Shown here: one piece after another, positions 27,301-39,300 of the stretch
Layout of the letters: each line of letters starts with the position of its first letter
How positions within the stretch are numbered: the stretch's first letter is position 1
Assembly (NCBI GenBank): GCA_030549495.1
Contig: JAUIRK010000909.1
Span: 1 to 64,000 of the forward strand
Direction of reading: 5' to 3'
Origin: Nectonema munidae
Taxonomy: Eukaryota; Nematomorpha; Nectonematoida; Nectonematidae
DNA: 64,000 nucleotides
The notes under the pieces: model-generated
The model's input: only the letters and a program-made list of their open reading frames with translations
Database searches by the model: none
Told to the model about the DNA's origin: nothing
Program-made: the position numbers and the translations under genes

Positions 27301-30300
27301 CACTTTCCCTGTGATTCACTTCCTTGCAAAGGAAATACTCTCAACTCTAACAAATCCTATCTCTAAAAAACCTTAAAAATTAAAATGTTTCTGCCTTAGA
27401 GCGATTGTTCAAAACTTATAAATTAAGTGTATGTTCGTTCTATAAGTGAATCCCAGTTTTAAACGGATAAGTTATTCTGTAATTCATCAAGAAATAAAAT
27501 AAATTTCACATTTATTTACAAAACAAAAAAAATTATTTTATTTACTAAAGTTACATTCATGTCGAGTAACGTAGCCAGGAATTTTTATTTGAGGGGGCCA
27601 AATGGGTCACTACGCTGTATGTTTGCTTACCTATAAGCTTGATATAAAATTATTAAATTAACAAATGTAGTTTATATAACAACTCTTCTCTTTGTTCTTA
27701 TGAGCTCCTTTATCTACGTGTCTCTTTCTATTTTTTGTTATAACATTTCTGATTTAAAAACATATCTACATAGTTTTTAAAAAATGGAAATATATTTTCT
27801 TATATTAAATTCAACTAATATTTATCTTCATTTCTCATACCAAAGAGTAATTTTCTATTATAAATTTACCTTCTTATTACACGTAGAAGGCGCATGTTAA
27901 CAAAATTTAAAAATTTAATCGCATATATTGTTAATATAAGCAAATTGTCAAAAATGAATTCATTTTTTTGATGAGGAAAGCTCAAAACCCCCAAGTGCCC
28001 CATAGTTGGCTACGTCGCTGTTCATATCTATAACGTAAGCAAAGTGTTAAAGTTGTGTTGATATTTGAAATAAAATAAATTTAAACTGTTGTTTAAGATA
28101 ATATTATCATGCTCAAAGGGCTAAACACTGAATTTATTTAAAAAAATATATAAAATGAATTATATTAATAAAAAATAATAATAATAATCAATAGGGTCCC
28201 GAAATCGTTAGAGTCAAAGATTTTGAAAGGATAAGAATCAGAGTCGGTAACTGATAAAATTTAGAAATCAAAGTCGAGTTTTTTTAGATAATAAAAAGTA
28301 TAGTTTTAATTTTGTTAGCGTATGGAGTGTCCTTGCTCTAGTCCAAATCGGAAATGAAGGGGTAATTAATTTTCCAAAAAATTATTACCTTTACAAACTA
28401 ATCTTTAAATTTAAAACGTAATTCACCATTTTTAAGTAGTTTAAATATCCCAACATTAGTAATCAATAGAAATTAAATATTTAAAAAAGTACCTGTGAGT
28501 GATTCGAAATCAGCCAACAGAGCCATGGTTCTCTAATTATTATTTGACTAATTATAATAAGTCTCACACTTGGAGTTTGAAAACCAATATACTATTTCGC
28601 ATAATTTTATTTTAGTTTTTGGCAGTATATTTGGATACAGCATATGTTAATGATGATTTCCTCGAATTTTTAACGAAGACTATATTGCATTACAAAATTC
28701 GCTTTACTCAAAATGACTTTGATCGCGTAATCAACAATAAATCACTTCCAAATGATCTTGCCAAATCTCTGAAAGAAAATGCCTCGATCTTTGCTTCAGT
28801 CAATCTGTTAAATCAAAAGATGCAGTCTATGGTTCATTCCTTTATTTATCTTTTTCACTTCATTTATTGTTATATTTTGCAAAGTTCGATTTTTTTGCTA
28901 ACTTTTTTTTGTCATAGTCATATTATGATTTATGATAAATAACAAAAGAAATTGCATGGAATTTTCATTATATTATTGGCAAATTTCGAGCTCTTATTTT
29001 TCAACCATCAAATATTTTTTTCTATTACCCCTATTTAGTAAACTTAGCGAAGTAAAAGCTTGAGCTCAAAAATGAATGATTTATGATATTTTAAAAGTCA
29101 AGTCAGTTTCGTCATATTTTTATATTAATTTATTTTTTTAACGTATAATATTATTTAAGGAATTTTATTTTATTTGAAAATACCGCTATCCCTTATTTAA
29201 CTTGGTTTTGATTAGCCGCCTTTCAATTATTTTCGTCATCATCCCTTGATATCTTTATGGTAGTTTTGATTAACCTGATTTATACATTCTAAGTTTTGGA
29301 TTTAATGTTTTGAATAACAGAGCCCATATTTATGAAAACCTTGTGTTTAAAGAAGTTTTCTAGATTGTCTATGCACTTGAGTTCACCCCTGATTTTTCAC
29401 ACTCTATCTCAAATAAATATCCCTCAGATACAAATGCAGTGTCAAAATGATTACAATTAACATATAATCATTGGTAATTCATACTTAAATACGATTTTTT
29501 CAGTGAAATACTTCAAGTATTCTCTTCTGAGATCACAAATTTTTATTGTGATGACGGAATTTTTTAATTATATTAAAAATCAATAGATTTTTTCTGGCTT
29601 ACAAGACTACGCCAATTGTGGTCAAAATGACCCCAAATTCTAAAAACGAATTCCCAAATTTACATCCGAGAGATACAACCAAAAAACTATGAAAAATTTA
29701 TTGGACTGCGCAAGTTTGCGTGTAATGACTAAATTCTAAATTCAATTATTGCAACGTAAAAAAGGAATATTCTGAACGATGTCATCTTTTAACTTCAATA
29801 TCTTATCGCTTATAACTAAGGCAGGTAAGGTCAATTTTTTTCAATTAATGTTTCTTGAGATTGGTTGAAGAACTAATATAATACCTTTATTATCTAATTT
29901 TAAAAATTTTAAAGGTCCTTAATTTCGTTTTTTCATGTAAAAAGTCACTATTATTTTTGAATTAGGTCAATTCAAAAAAATTATATTTTTTTGGAATTTT
30001 TTCATCCTAAATTATTTATATCGCTTTTTTATATTTTATAGTGTCCCATAAAATAAAATATTGTGCTCTGAATTAAATTAAAAAAGATGTCAGCCGATTC
30101 GTTTTCGAAAACAATCTTAAAAAGTTTCAATTTCTAATATTTACTTTAAGTATCGATGTTGTTTTTTAAGTGACAAGGCTGATCTTGAAAAATGCTTTGA
30201 AATTTTAATTCACTTAGAAGAAATAATGGATCTTGACTTAGATTCGATTCTTTGTTACTTTGTGACCGTTTAGAAAATTAAATAATGATCTCTAAGTAAG

Positions 30301-33300
30301 GCAAAACTTTAGAATTTTATTTTTAAAAATGGCATGTTTGTGAAGCATGCAATCAAATAAATCTAGTCAGTGTTGGAATCGTCAAGTATATTATGAAATA
30401 AAACATGCTCCAATGCAAATAACACTTAATAATTTAAAAATGCTTAATGTAAGAAATTTTCGCTTTGCATACTTTTTCTTATGTACTCTCTAAATTTGTA
30501 ACTATAATAATATAATCATTGCAATCCGCAGATAGCATCCCCTTCCCTCTGGAATTTGTAAAAAATTAAATTGAAAATGGAAAATCAATAAAATACCATA
30601 TGCAGTTATTAGCGATTTGATACAATAATATATATTTATAATATAATAATAATATATATTATATTATTACTCAGGTTTCTTTGTTATTACTAGTAGTGAT
30701 GAGAACCAAAGTTTTGTACGATTCCATTGCCGATTCTTCATTATCTTGTGTATAAAGTTTAAAATTCATTTTAATTATTTTATGTGTTTGGATTTGGAAT
30801 ATCAATAAATTTAGTTAAATAATATCTAAAGTTAGTTTATTTACATTTACGTTTAGAAAGTTTAACCCATTAAGTCCCAATGTTCCCATTTGGGAACATA
30901 AGTAATTTTATCTTCGTCTGCTTTTTCCAATGACTTTGAATATAAATCGTCTGCGTTTTTTTTAAATATCGTCTGATTTCTATGGTACTTAATGGGTTAA
31001 ATACTCCTGAAAATAAAAAGAATCTGGGCAGGTATCGGAATGTACTAATGAAATTTTCAGATTTCGATATTTGAATTATTTTTGTTACCCCTATTTAAGA
31101 AGGCATCAAGCTTACTTTCTCATAGTTCGATACAAGCAGCGCAATTATTCCTTTTCGTTGAAAACACCCAACGGTACTTTTACCTTTAAAAAACACACTT
31201 CTCACGATTCCGTATAATCGTGCGATCACATCTTAACCAAATCCTTGCGCATTTTGCTAAAAGACCTATGGACTGTACATGATGTTCAGTGCAATGAGGA
31301 TAGCCTTGTCCATAACAGGGAACAAATTGGTCTCCTTCAAGAGCTGAATCCTACCCAGAGACTTCTCATCCAATGTGCTTTTGCACATCATAACATTTCT
31401 TGAACAAGATTTTTAATTTTATACATTTTTAGATAGATCTTGAATTCATCTCTTTCTCTTTGCTTCATTTCTTATGGGTGTAGGGAAAGTATATAAAAAT
31501 ATGGTGTGCTACTGTCATCAAAACGACTTTCAAGAAACTGAATTAAATGTGCGTGATGTAGATGGTGCGCCGATAATATTCTTCAATCGAGCCGCATTCT
31601 ACATTTAGCCTTTAGATCTGGCTTGCGCATATTCGAGACAGTCAATTCTAGACCAAGTTTTTCTACAAATATTTTTACGTCTGCAATGATATCATCTGAA
31701 AAAACTGTCACAGCATGTCTATTTCGACTGCTTGTAACTATTTAGTCACTGGCTCCAACATCGCTGAGTTCTGACAGCCCACCTGAGCTCCTGTCGGTCT
31801 GACAGGCGCTCTGTTACTCATTGTGATTTGGCTTCAGCTGTCTATAGATATCACAAAATAATTTCTGACCTGTGTTTTGGACTGTCACTGTAAAATCTAA
31901 TGATCGATTTTAAAATTCCAGTCTTATTCCGAATATCTAAGACTGTTCATTTTATGAACCACCATACCAATCTCTTTTGTTTGGTAGATGATAGTATCTG
32001 CATTCTGCAATTGTTCAGCATCCACCCTCACTCTGATTTATGCACAGTGGATAAGGAAATTGTTGGTATCTTTCAGTGCGGCTTTGTGCCAAGAGGAAAC
32101 CATGTGCTTCCTTGCGCACTCATGAAAGTCTTTGTATTTAACGATAGAAGTCATTATGAAGCACCCATTACATCTAATTGCATTGGTTCAGTGAACAACA
32201 CAGCATTTGCACAGAACACCTTTCAAGTGACTTGAGTAAGCCAGCCATGTAGAATATTGGTTTATCAATGGACGGCGCAAACAACAGGAGCTCTGAATCG
32301 TTCTGATAGTTGTAATCTACTGCTAGGCAGATGTTCAGCACGCATCTCCGATGTTTCTTGTGGTGTCTTGATTGTTGTTGCAGTCATCAGATCTTGCTTA
32401 AGAGATCAATTTTGAACTTTTTTGATATTTTTTGAAGTTGTGCGCATCTTTTATCTAGACCCATTGCTGCCAGTGTTTGACCACATGGGGGTCGCCATCT
32501 CTTGTAGAACACGTTTCATCCATGCCAGTAGTTACGCTACCAACTTAGACCACTCATCTACAGTGATTTCCATATCAATTCCCTCCCTGCATTTTTTCTG
32601 CGAAAGCCGATGTCTACAAAGAAATTTATAAGTAACGCCGTTTTGTATGTATATGGATTCTCGTTAATCGAACGATACCTGATTTATTTTATATTACTTT
32701 TTCTTATACGTTTTTTTGGATTTGAATTGATTCAAAACAAGTTAAGACAGGTATTTAAAAACAAAAGTGACAAAGATGTTTGGTGAATTGAACTAATGTT
32801 ATCCTTGTAATATTGCATACTCTTGAATTTCACTCGCTATTGGTGTTGTGTTCTTTTTTGCGATTCAATTTTTTTGGAATCTCCCAGTTATAAATTTTGC
32901 ACTTTTATTCTTTATTCAAAGTAATAACTTTTTTAACAAAGTTCAATTAGTTTGTAAAATAGTGGCAATGTAATAAGTATCTTTACACAAAATTTGTGGA
33001 TTTTTAACAAAAAGAAGTGTGAAGTACAAAAACTCTTGATGTTTCAATGATACCGATTACTACTTTACTATTTCAAGGTATTTTTAATTTAGGATCTTGA
33101 AGGTGCCAGAAAGGTGTATTCTCAAAATGATAACATTATGCCTTTCGCCTTCATGCGTTACCTTGTATTTCTTTGTGAGATGGATCAGCCAAAAATTGCG
33201 GCGCAGACCTTCATTGAGAAATGCAAAAATTCCAATAATTCAAACTTTTCGCTTAATCCTAACCAAGTTATGCAGTTTCTTTCAATTCTCCTCAATTCGA

Positions 33301-36300
33301 AAAACAAATTGGTTGATGAAAGTAAATGCCTTTATTTTTATCGCATCCTAACTTTATTTTGTTTGATAAATCATATTAGATTGTGAGCTGAATACTATAA
33401 ATATCAATATGAAAGTAACACGTAGTTGAGTTTTTGCAAATAATCAATTTTTTCAAAATTTTTACATTTTTTTGCTAAAATTTACTCAGATATTTTATCT
33501 GTACAAATTAATCATGACAAATTGACAAGAGATTACATCCAATGTTTGATTGTTTTTTCAATATATCGAGGTATTTCCTGAAACTTTCTTTTTCTTACCC
33601 TTTAATTAAACCATTGATGCCTTTAAATTAAATCGCGAGACTCATATTTTTGTTGCATATTTATAGGTATGTGTTATTTATTGCTAGCATCGCATTAACA
33701 ATTTTTTGTTATTAATTCCTCTCCATATCCATCATATTTATTTGATAAAGATCTTGTACTAAAAAAGTCCAATTATTTAGAACATCCAAGGATATTACTG
33801 TCTTTTACATTTTTGAGTTTTTTTGTGAACCAAATACTTAATTCCGTATATAAGTTTTTATATTAATATGGAGGATTCAATCATTTATATATAAAGTATT
33901 CCTCGTTTTTCTACAGTTAAAGGGAATGAGTAAAGAGCTACATGCTCGTTAGACCAGGGCACACCAGTTTAAATTTTGTGGGTCGGATTTTTAACGGGAA
34001 AATTTTCGATCATCGTATTTCCTAAAGTGACTATAGAGATAAAATTATTGTCATGGTGAATGTGACATTTCTACAATTGCGAAGAAGATATACTACTCTA
34101 GTATGGTGCGTGGCGTTCTTGTGCAAGTTTTTATTAAGATTCGGACTGCAATGTAGTGGCGCCGTTGCAGAGGTGGTGGTCTTTTACAGGGTATTTTTAA
34201 TGTAAATTTGATCGGGACTGTAAGAAAGTGGCGCTCTTAAAGAAGTGGCGGTCTTATAGAGGTGGCGTTTAGAGCAGGTTTGACTGTATATTAAAAGTTT
34301 ATCAGGGTCTGGAAGTCAGAGGGAAAGTATCCGATTGCGACGCCTAGTAGTTTAATCCGACTCCGTTCGACTTATGGTCACATATGCTTATTTTTATTTA
34401 AAATAGTAAAAAAATTAGTGCTTAATAATAACCGACTTCCAATTTTTTTCTTATTGGAATAAGGATTTGATTTCGTGTTTGGTTCAGAGGGATTCGTAGA
34501 AAATAAGCCGAATACTAAAAATGCTTTATTCCTTCAATATTTTTTAGGCTTAGAAGCTTTAAAAATTTCAAGGCCTCTTTTCGAAGTGGACTCTGTTCGT
34601 GCTGGGTTTGTCTATGATGTTCTGTACAGGCTAAGCAATCACATCACCTCTTTAAAGACTTTTGATGAGTTTGTCTCTATTATACCGGGTTCTAATGTTA
34701 TGGCTGCCACAATCACATCCGCTCAGTTGAATTTTTACACTAAAAAGTAAGAAAATTTTAATTTAATTTTTCTCACCTTTAAGATCTAAAATTTTTTATA
34801 TCAACCTAAAAATTCTGATCTCTATTCAAAAAATCTTGTAAAAATAAAATATTTTCAAAGCGCATAATTTTCAGATAGTATACTATTGGTGATTATTTTA
34901 ATTTTTACCTACATGGCCCAAATAGGTTTTATGGATAAACTCTGAAGAAAGATGAATTTTTTTGCTTGTAATTCATAAAATACGTATGCTTATTTTTAAA
35001 GGATAATATCTAGTCTATTATAAAACAAAATTTAAACTTCTTACATTCTGTTTTAGTCTTTATGAGTCGTATAAAACTAAAAAAATTTAGTTAACTTTTG
35101 TATTTAGGTACAGAAAATACGGCTAATTTATATGATCGATTATTACGCAGCTCCTTTGAGCTCCTTACTGAGTGAGTGGTTACGATTAGACTTGATATCC
35201 ACATCAAAGTTTTCAAGTCATCTGTGTCCTAAACAAATGCTATCTATAATTTCTAACAGCGCCAAATATTTAATTACCATTTTCCCAAGATATCTCTTGT
35301 CTTTAAACGAAGGAAATCTAAGGAGGACTACTGGAATCATGTCCAAGAAAGAATAAATTAAGTTATTCACATCAAGAAATTATTTTTGTTTGTCTCCTGC
35401 AGATTAGTAGAACAGGTTCTAAGCATCCTTTATCTTGTTATTTTGATTTTGAGGATATTTTCTACAATAAATTCTTTAGATATATCCTATTGAGAATAAA
35501 TTTTTTATTTAATTTTAAAGATAAAATTGTTATTTTACATTTTTTCTTTTAATGTGTGATAGTTACATAATGTAACATGTCATATAATTAATCAAAAATG
35601 TTCTTATAAAAAAGTAATACAAAAATAAAATCCCTTGTCTTAACTTTTAAATTATAATTATCGAATAAGATATTGATAAATTTCACCCAAATTTATAAAA
35701 ATATGCTTTTAGGCTCTAATAATAAGATGGCCTCTGTTTTTCTTCTTCAATATACTTTTCGGTGTCAAATATATGTGTATAAGGAGTATTTTTAGAAGAA
35801 TCTTTCTTTTTTTTAGAATAAGTCCATAAGTGGTACACAGGAACAAAAAGGTTGGGAAACCCTGGTATATGCAAATCAAGTAGGAAGGTGTGTCAGGTGG
35901 AAAATAATGTCCATCAATTTTTCATAATTCAAGTGTTTTTTGTTTGTCTTCGCATAAAATTTTATGAAAATAACGGAATGTTTTTTCTGCTTAATTTAAT
36001 TTTTGCTAATTTCTATACAATTTTCGGCATTTTAAATCAATTATTTTATATTTTCAATATGATAAGCGATACATATTTACTCAAAGTTTAAGAGAGAGTT
36101 AACTAACTTTTGAAGATTGTGTGAATAAAATTTAGAGTTTTTTTTTACTAAATACACTGGCCAAAGTTGTCATACAGTTTCATAACGAAATGGGGAATTA
36201 CTTATTTAATTTATCATTGTCAGACTTACAATCCTCTCCCTGATCCTGTAATCAGACCACCAAGACTTCCTGAATTTTTTTTACTTTTGATATTTTTCCA

Positions 36301-39300
36301 CGATTGGGTTGGAAGTGATATTTTTCATAATGAGGGATTCCTTTTCTTTTACAATTTTTACATGATAATCCATATGACTAAAAACGATTAATCTGGTTTA
36401 CATCATCACGAATCTTCATTATTCCTATTTGAAAATTTCTGTTAATCAATCTACTATCATGTTAACGATGATAAGCATAAAGATTGAACATTTTTTCGTC
36501 AATGTTCTTGAACATCATTTTTATAACTTTTCAAGCTTATAAAATTTTATTCTTATCTTATTTATGTTCTTTTTATTTAGTTTGGATGACACAGCATGCA
36601 TAGACTTTGTTTTAAATAATTACTTTGCGCGTTTGAAATATGACATACTTTTCGAAAAGATTCTGTCCTACAAAGATATGCCTAAGATCCAAAATGTAAT
36701 TAGTAAACTGAGCTCGGTTTACAGCATTGAATCTATTTTGTTCAATCTCTATGTTGCTTTTATCAATTGCCACTTGTACAAAGAATCAAAGGAATTATAC
36801 AAAGTGAGTCTTTTATTGATTTTTACTGTATAACTTCATATATACATCCCCAAGCCTCAAAAGGTTTAACACTTAAGGCACTCCTGATTTGAATTTTGTA
36901 AGAAAACTAGATCTCTCTAGAAATTAAATGTTTTTATAGGTCGCTATAATTGAATTCTGCATTATATCTTCCTTGTATTCGAGTAGTCAACGTTACCTCA
37001 TTAAGTCTGACTTAAAATATTGCCGGGAAATTGTTTTTTTTTAAATAAGTTTTGTACAAATAGATTTTTAATAAATTAGTGATATACCTAACTATTAAAG
37101 AAGTCGACATTATTTTTTTGGCGTTTTGTTATCTTTAACTATAATGTAATTTTGAAAAATATATTTTAAGAAATTGAAATCTTCTCGTATTCATTTCTCC
37201 ATCAATTTTTTTAAACAAACAAGTCTTTTATTTAAATGTACCTAATTAAGAATATATTTGAAGTAACATGTCCCCTTATTTTGAGTTGCAAGGCAACAAT
37301 ATAAAAAAGTTTCAATTTCTGAAAAAATATTTTTGATAATTACAATACCCGATAATATTAGTTATGTTGGAGTTTTAATGGGGATGAGTTTCTTGTATAA
37401 GTCAACGGTGCGTAATCATAATAATCTTTTTAGAAGCGTAAGATAGGTGAATTTGAAGATTTCCCATTTTTGTTCATTAAAATGTTCAACATGTTCTCTG
37501 CCGAAGAGAGAATCGATTCTCTCAATTTTGTCAAGGATGAAGCGATCAATCAACACGATTCGAAAGAACTGCCCAACATCTTCGCAAAGATCATGCAATA
37601 TCATTGTAAGCATAACGCTTCTTTCTTCGTGTATATAAATTGAAAATAATTTTTTAATCAATTTTATCAATTGAAAAAACAATCAAGACTATGTAAAGAA
37701 ATATTCATTATGATAAGTTAGAAAAAATAATTTTAAAATTTGTAGTTTCTTATTTTATCTAATGTCGCCGAGCTTTTTAATAACTCCATTTTAAAAATGT
37801 TTGATATAATTCGTTGAAGTGTATGCACTAGTGTTGAAAACTGATTATAAAAATCCAGTTTTAAAAGTCTTCATTAAACCCGAAAATTACAACCTAAATG
37901 TCTTGATATAAGCTACCCCAAAAATGAAATATAAGCTGTTCAATTTGGATGTTTTAAATTCTCACACATATTATTTACAAGATGATTTCACTTTATATCA
38001 ATAACAACATAAGTCGATAGTAAAAAAACTGTTACTTTTTTAAATCTTTTTAACAGTGATTCAATCATCCCAAAAAAGAAGTGCAGTAATAACCTAGTTA
38101 TGAAAAGAATTTTTGTTTACTCAGTCTGAATTGAAGAGTCAGGGCGGAGATTGTTTTGCCAATGTTGGCTTTTCAAGAGAAACGACTTCTCTGATCTGGT
38201 ACATGTGTTTTCTATGATCTCAAAGAAAAGAAATGGCCGAAATTTTTCATAAACTTTGCCAGTTTGTTAATTTCAACTATGTAAAAAGGTTTTTGAATGG
38301 TATTACTAGCCTATCATTTGCGTTCTTCATAGCGAAAACAATCTTGCTTCAATAGTAATAACATCTTTTAAATAATAATTGGAAGGAAATTATGATACTA
38401 TTATAACAGTTCTGAGAGTTTGTAAAATCATTCTGGGCTTAAAAATGGTGAACTTTATAATGGATCGGTAAGAAGGATTTATATAATATCTCTTTTTCTG
38501 TTCCATTTAGATAACGTGGTTCAGGTAGGTTATTGGGATAAAACTCGTGTTTATAAGAATGTCAGTTATGAATGATCCTTTGGTTCAGGGGTCGGCATTC
38601 TTATGCTAACGGCGTGCCAACTTAACACTTCTCAAATCATTTTGATTGCCAACCTCATATGTATATTTATTCAAACCAAAATCAACATAACTGTTTTATA
38701 ATTTATTTAACTTTTATATACAAATTTACATAAATATACAATAATAAGTAAAATTATATAAGTAATTAGTGCTTGACTTTTTGATAACTTTAGCCAACTC
38801 TTCAATATTGGCACAATACTAAATAAAAATGGGTGCGCATAGTTAAAAGCACATTTGATTGCCATTAAGATCTATTATAAAAACTGTTTAAAAATTTATT
38901 TTACTTTATGTGTAAATGAAAAATTTTAATTGTAAAACTTAGAATTTTTGCGTGCCACTGAAAATTGCTTGGCGAACCAAGTTTGGCACGCGTGCCGTCA
39001 TTTGCCGACCCCTGCTTTGGTTGATAGTAAAAAATGCCTTTCCTCCTTTTCATATAAAACACGTTATGAATCAATTTACCAAGGCACTTACTTCATCATG
39101 GTAAAGAGTGAGCATATACGCTGGACATTTCCGAGTCATAGCTAGGAGATGAAAAAACAGGAGTTTTTGATATGCCGCAAATATGAAGACTACTCATAAA
39201 TCCAAAATTTCTTGTAACAATAACATGTGCAGAGACAAGGTCTTCGAAGCGAAAAACTGTCAAGAGATTAAAAAAGAATTGCTCTTTCGTTTTCATGCAG

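Noticed and set aside
31900-32235. Plus-strand open frame of 111 codons
   Set aside because: It lies opposite the minus-strand hAT fossil and has no recognisable motif of its own.
35108-35171. Exon-like stretch between an AG and a strong GTGAGT donor, reading TENTANLYDRLLRSSFELL
   Set aside because: It needs one carried base, but the preceding LRPPRC-like exon leaves two, and it would shift the frame of the next exon, which joins perfectly without it. It could be a cryptic or alternative exon, but it is not supported.
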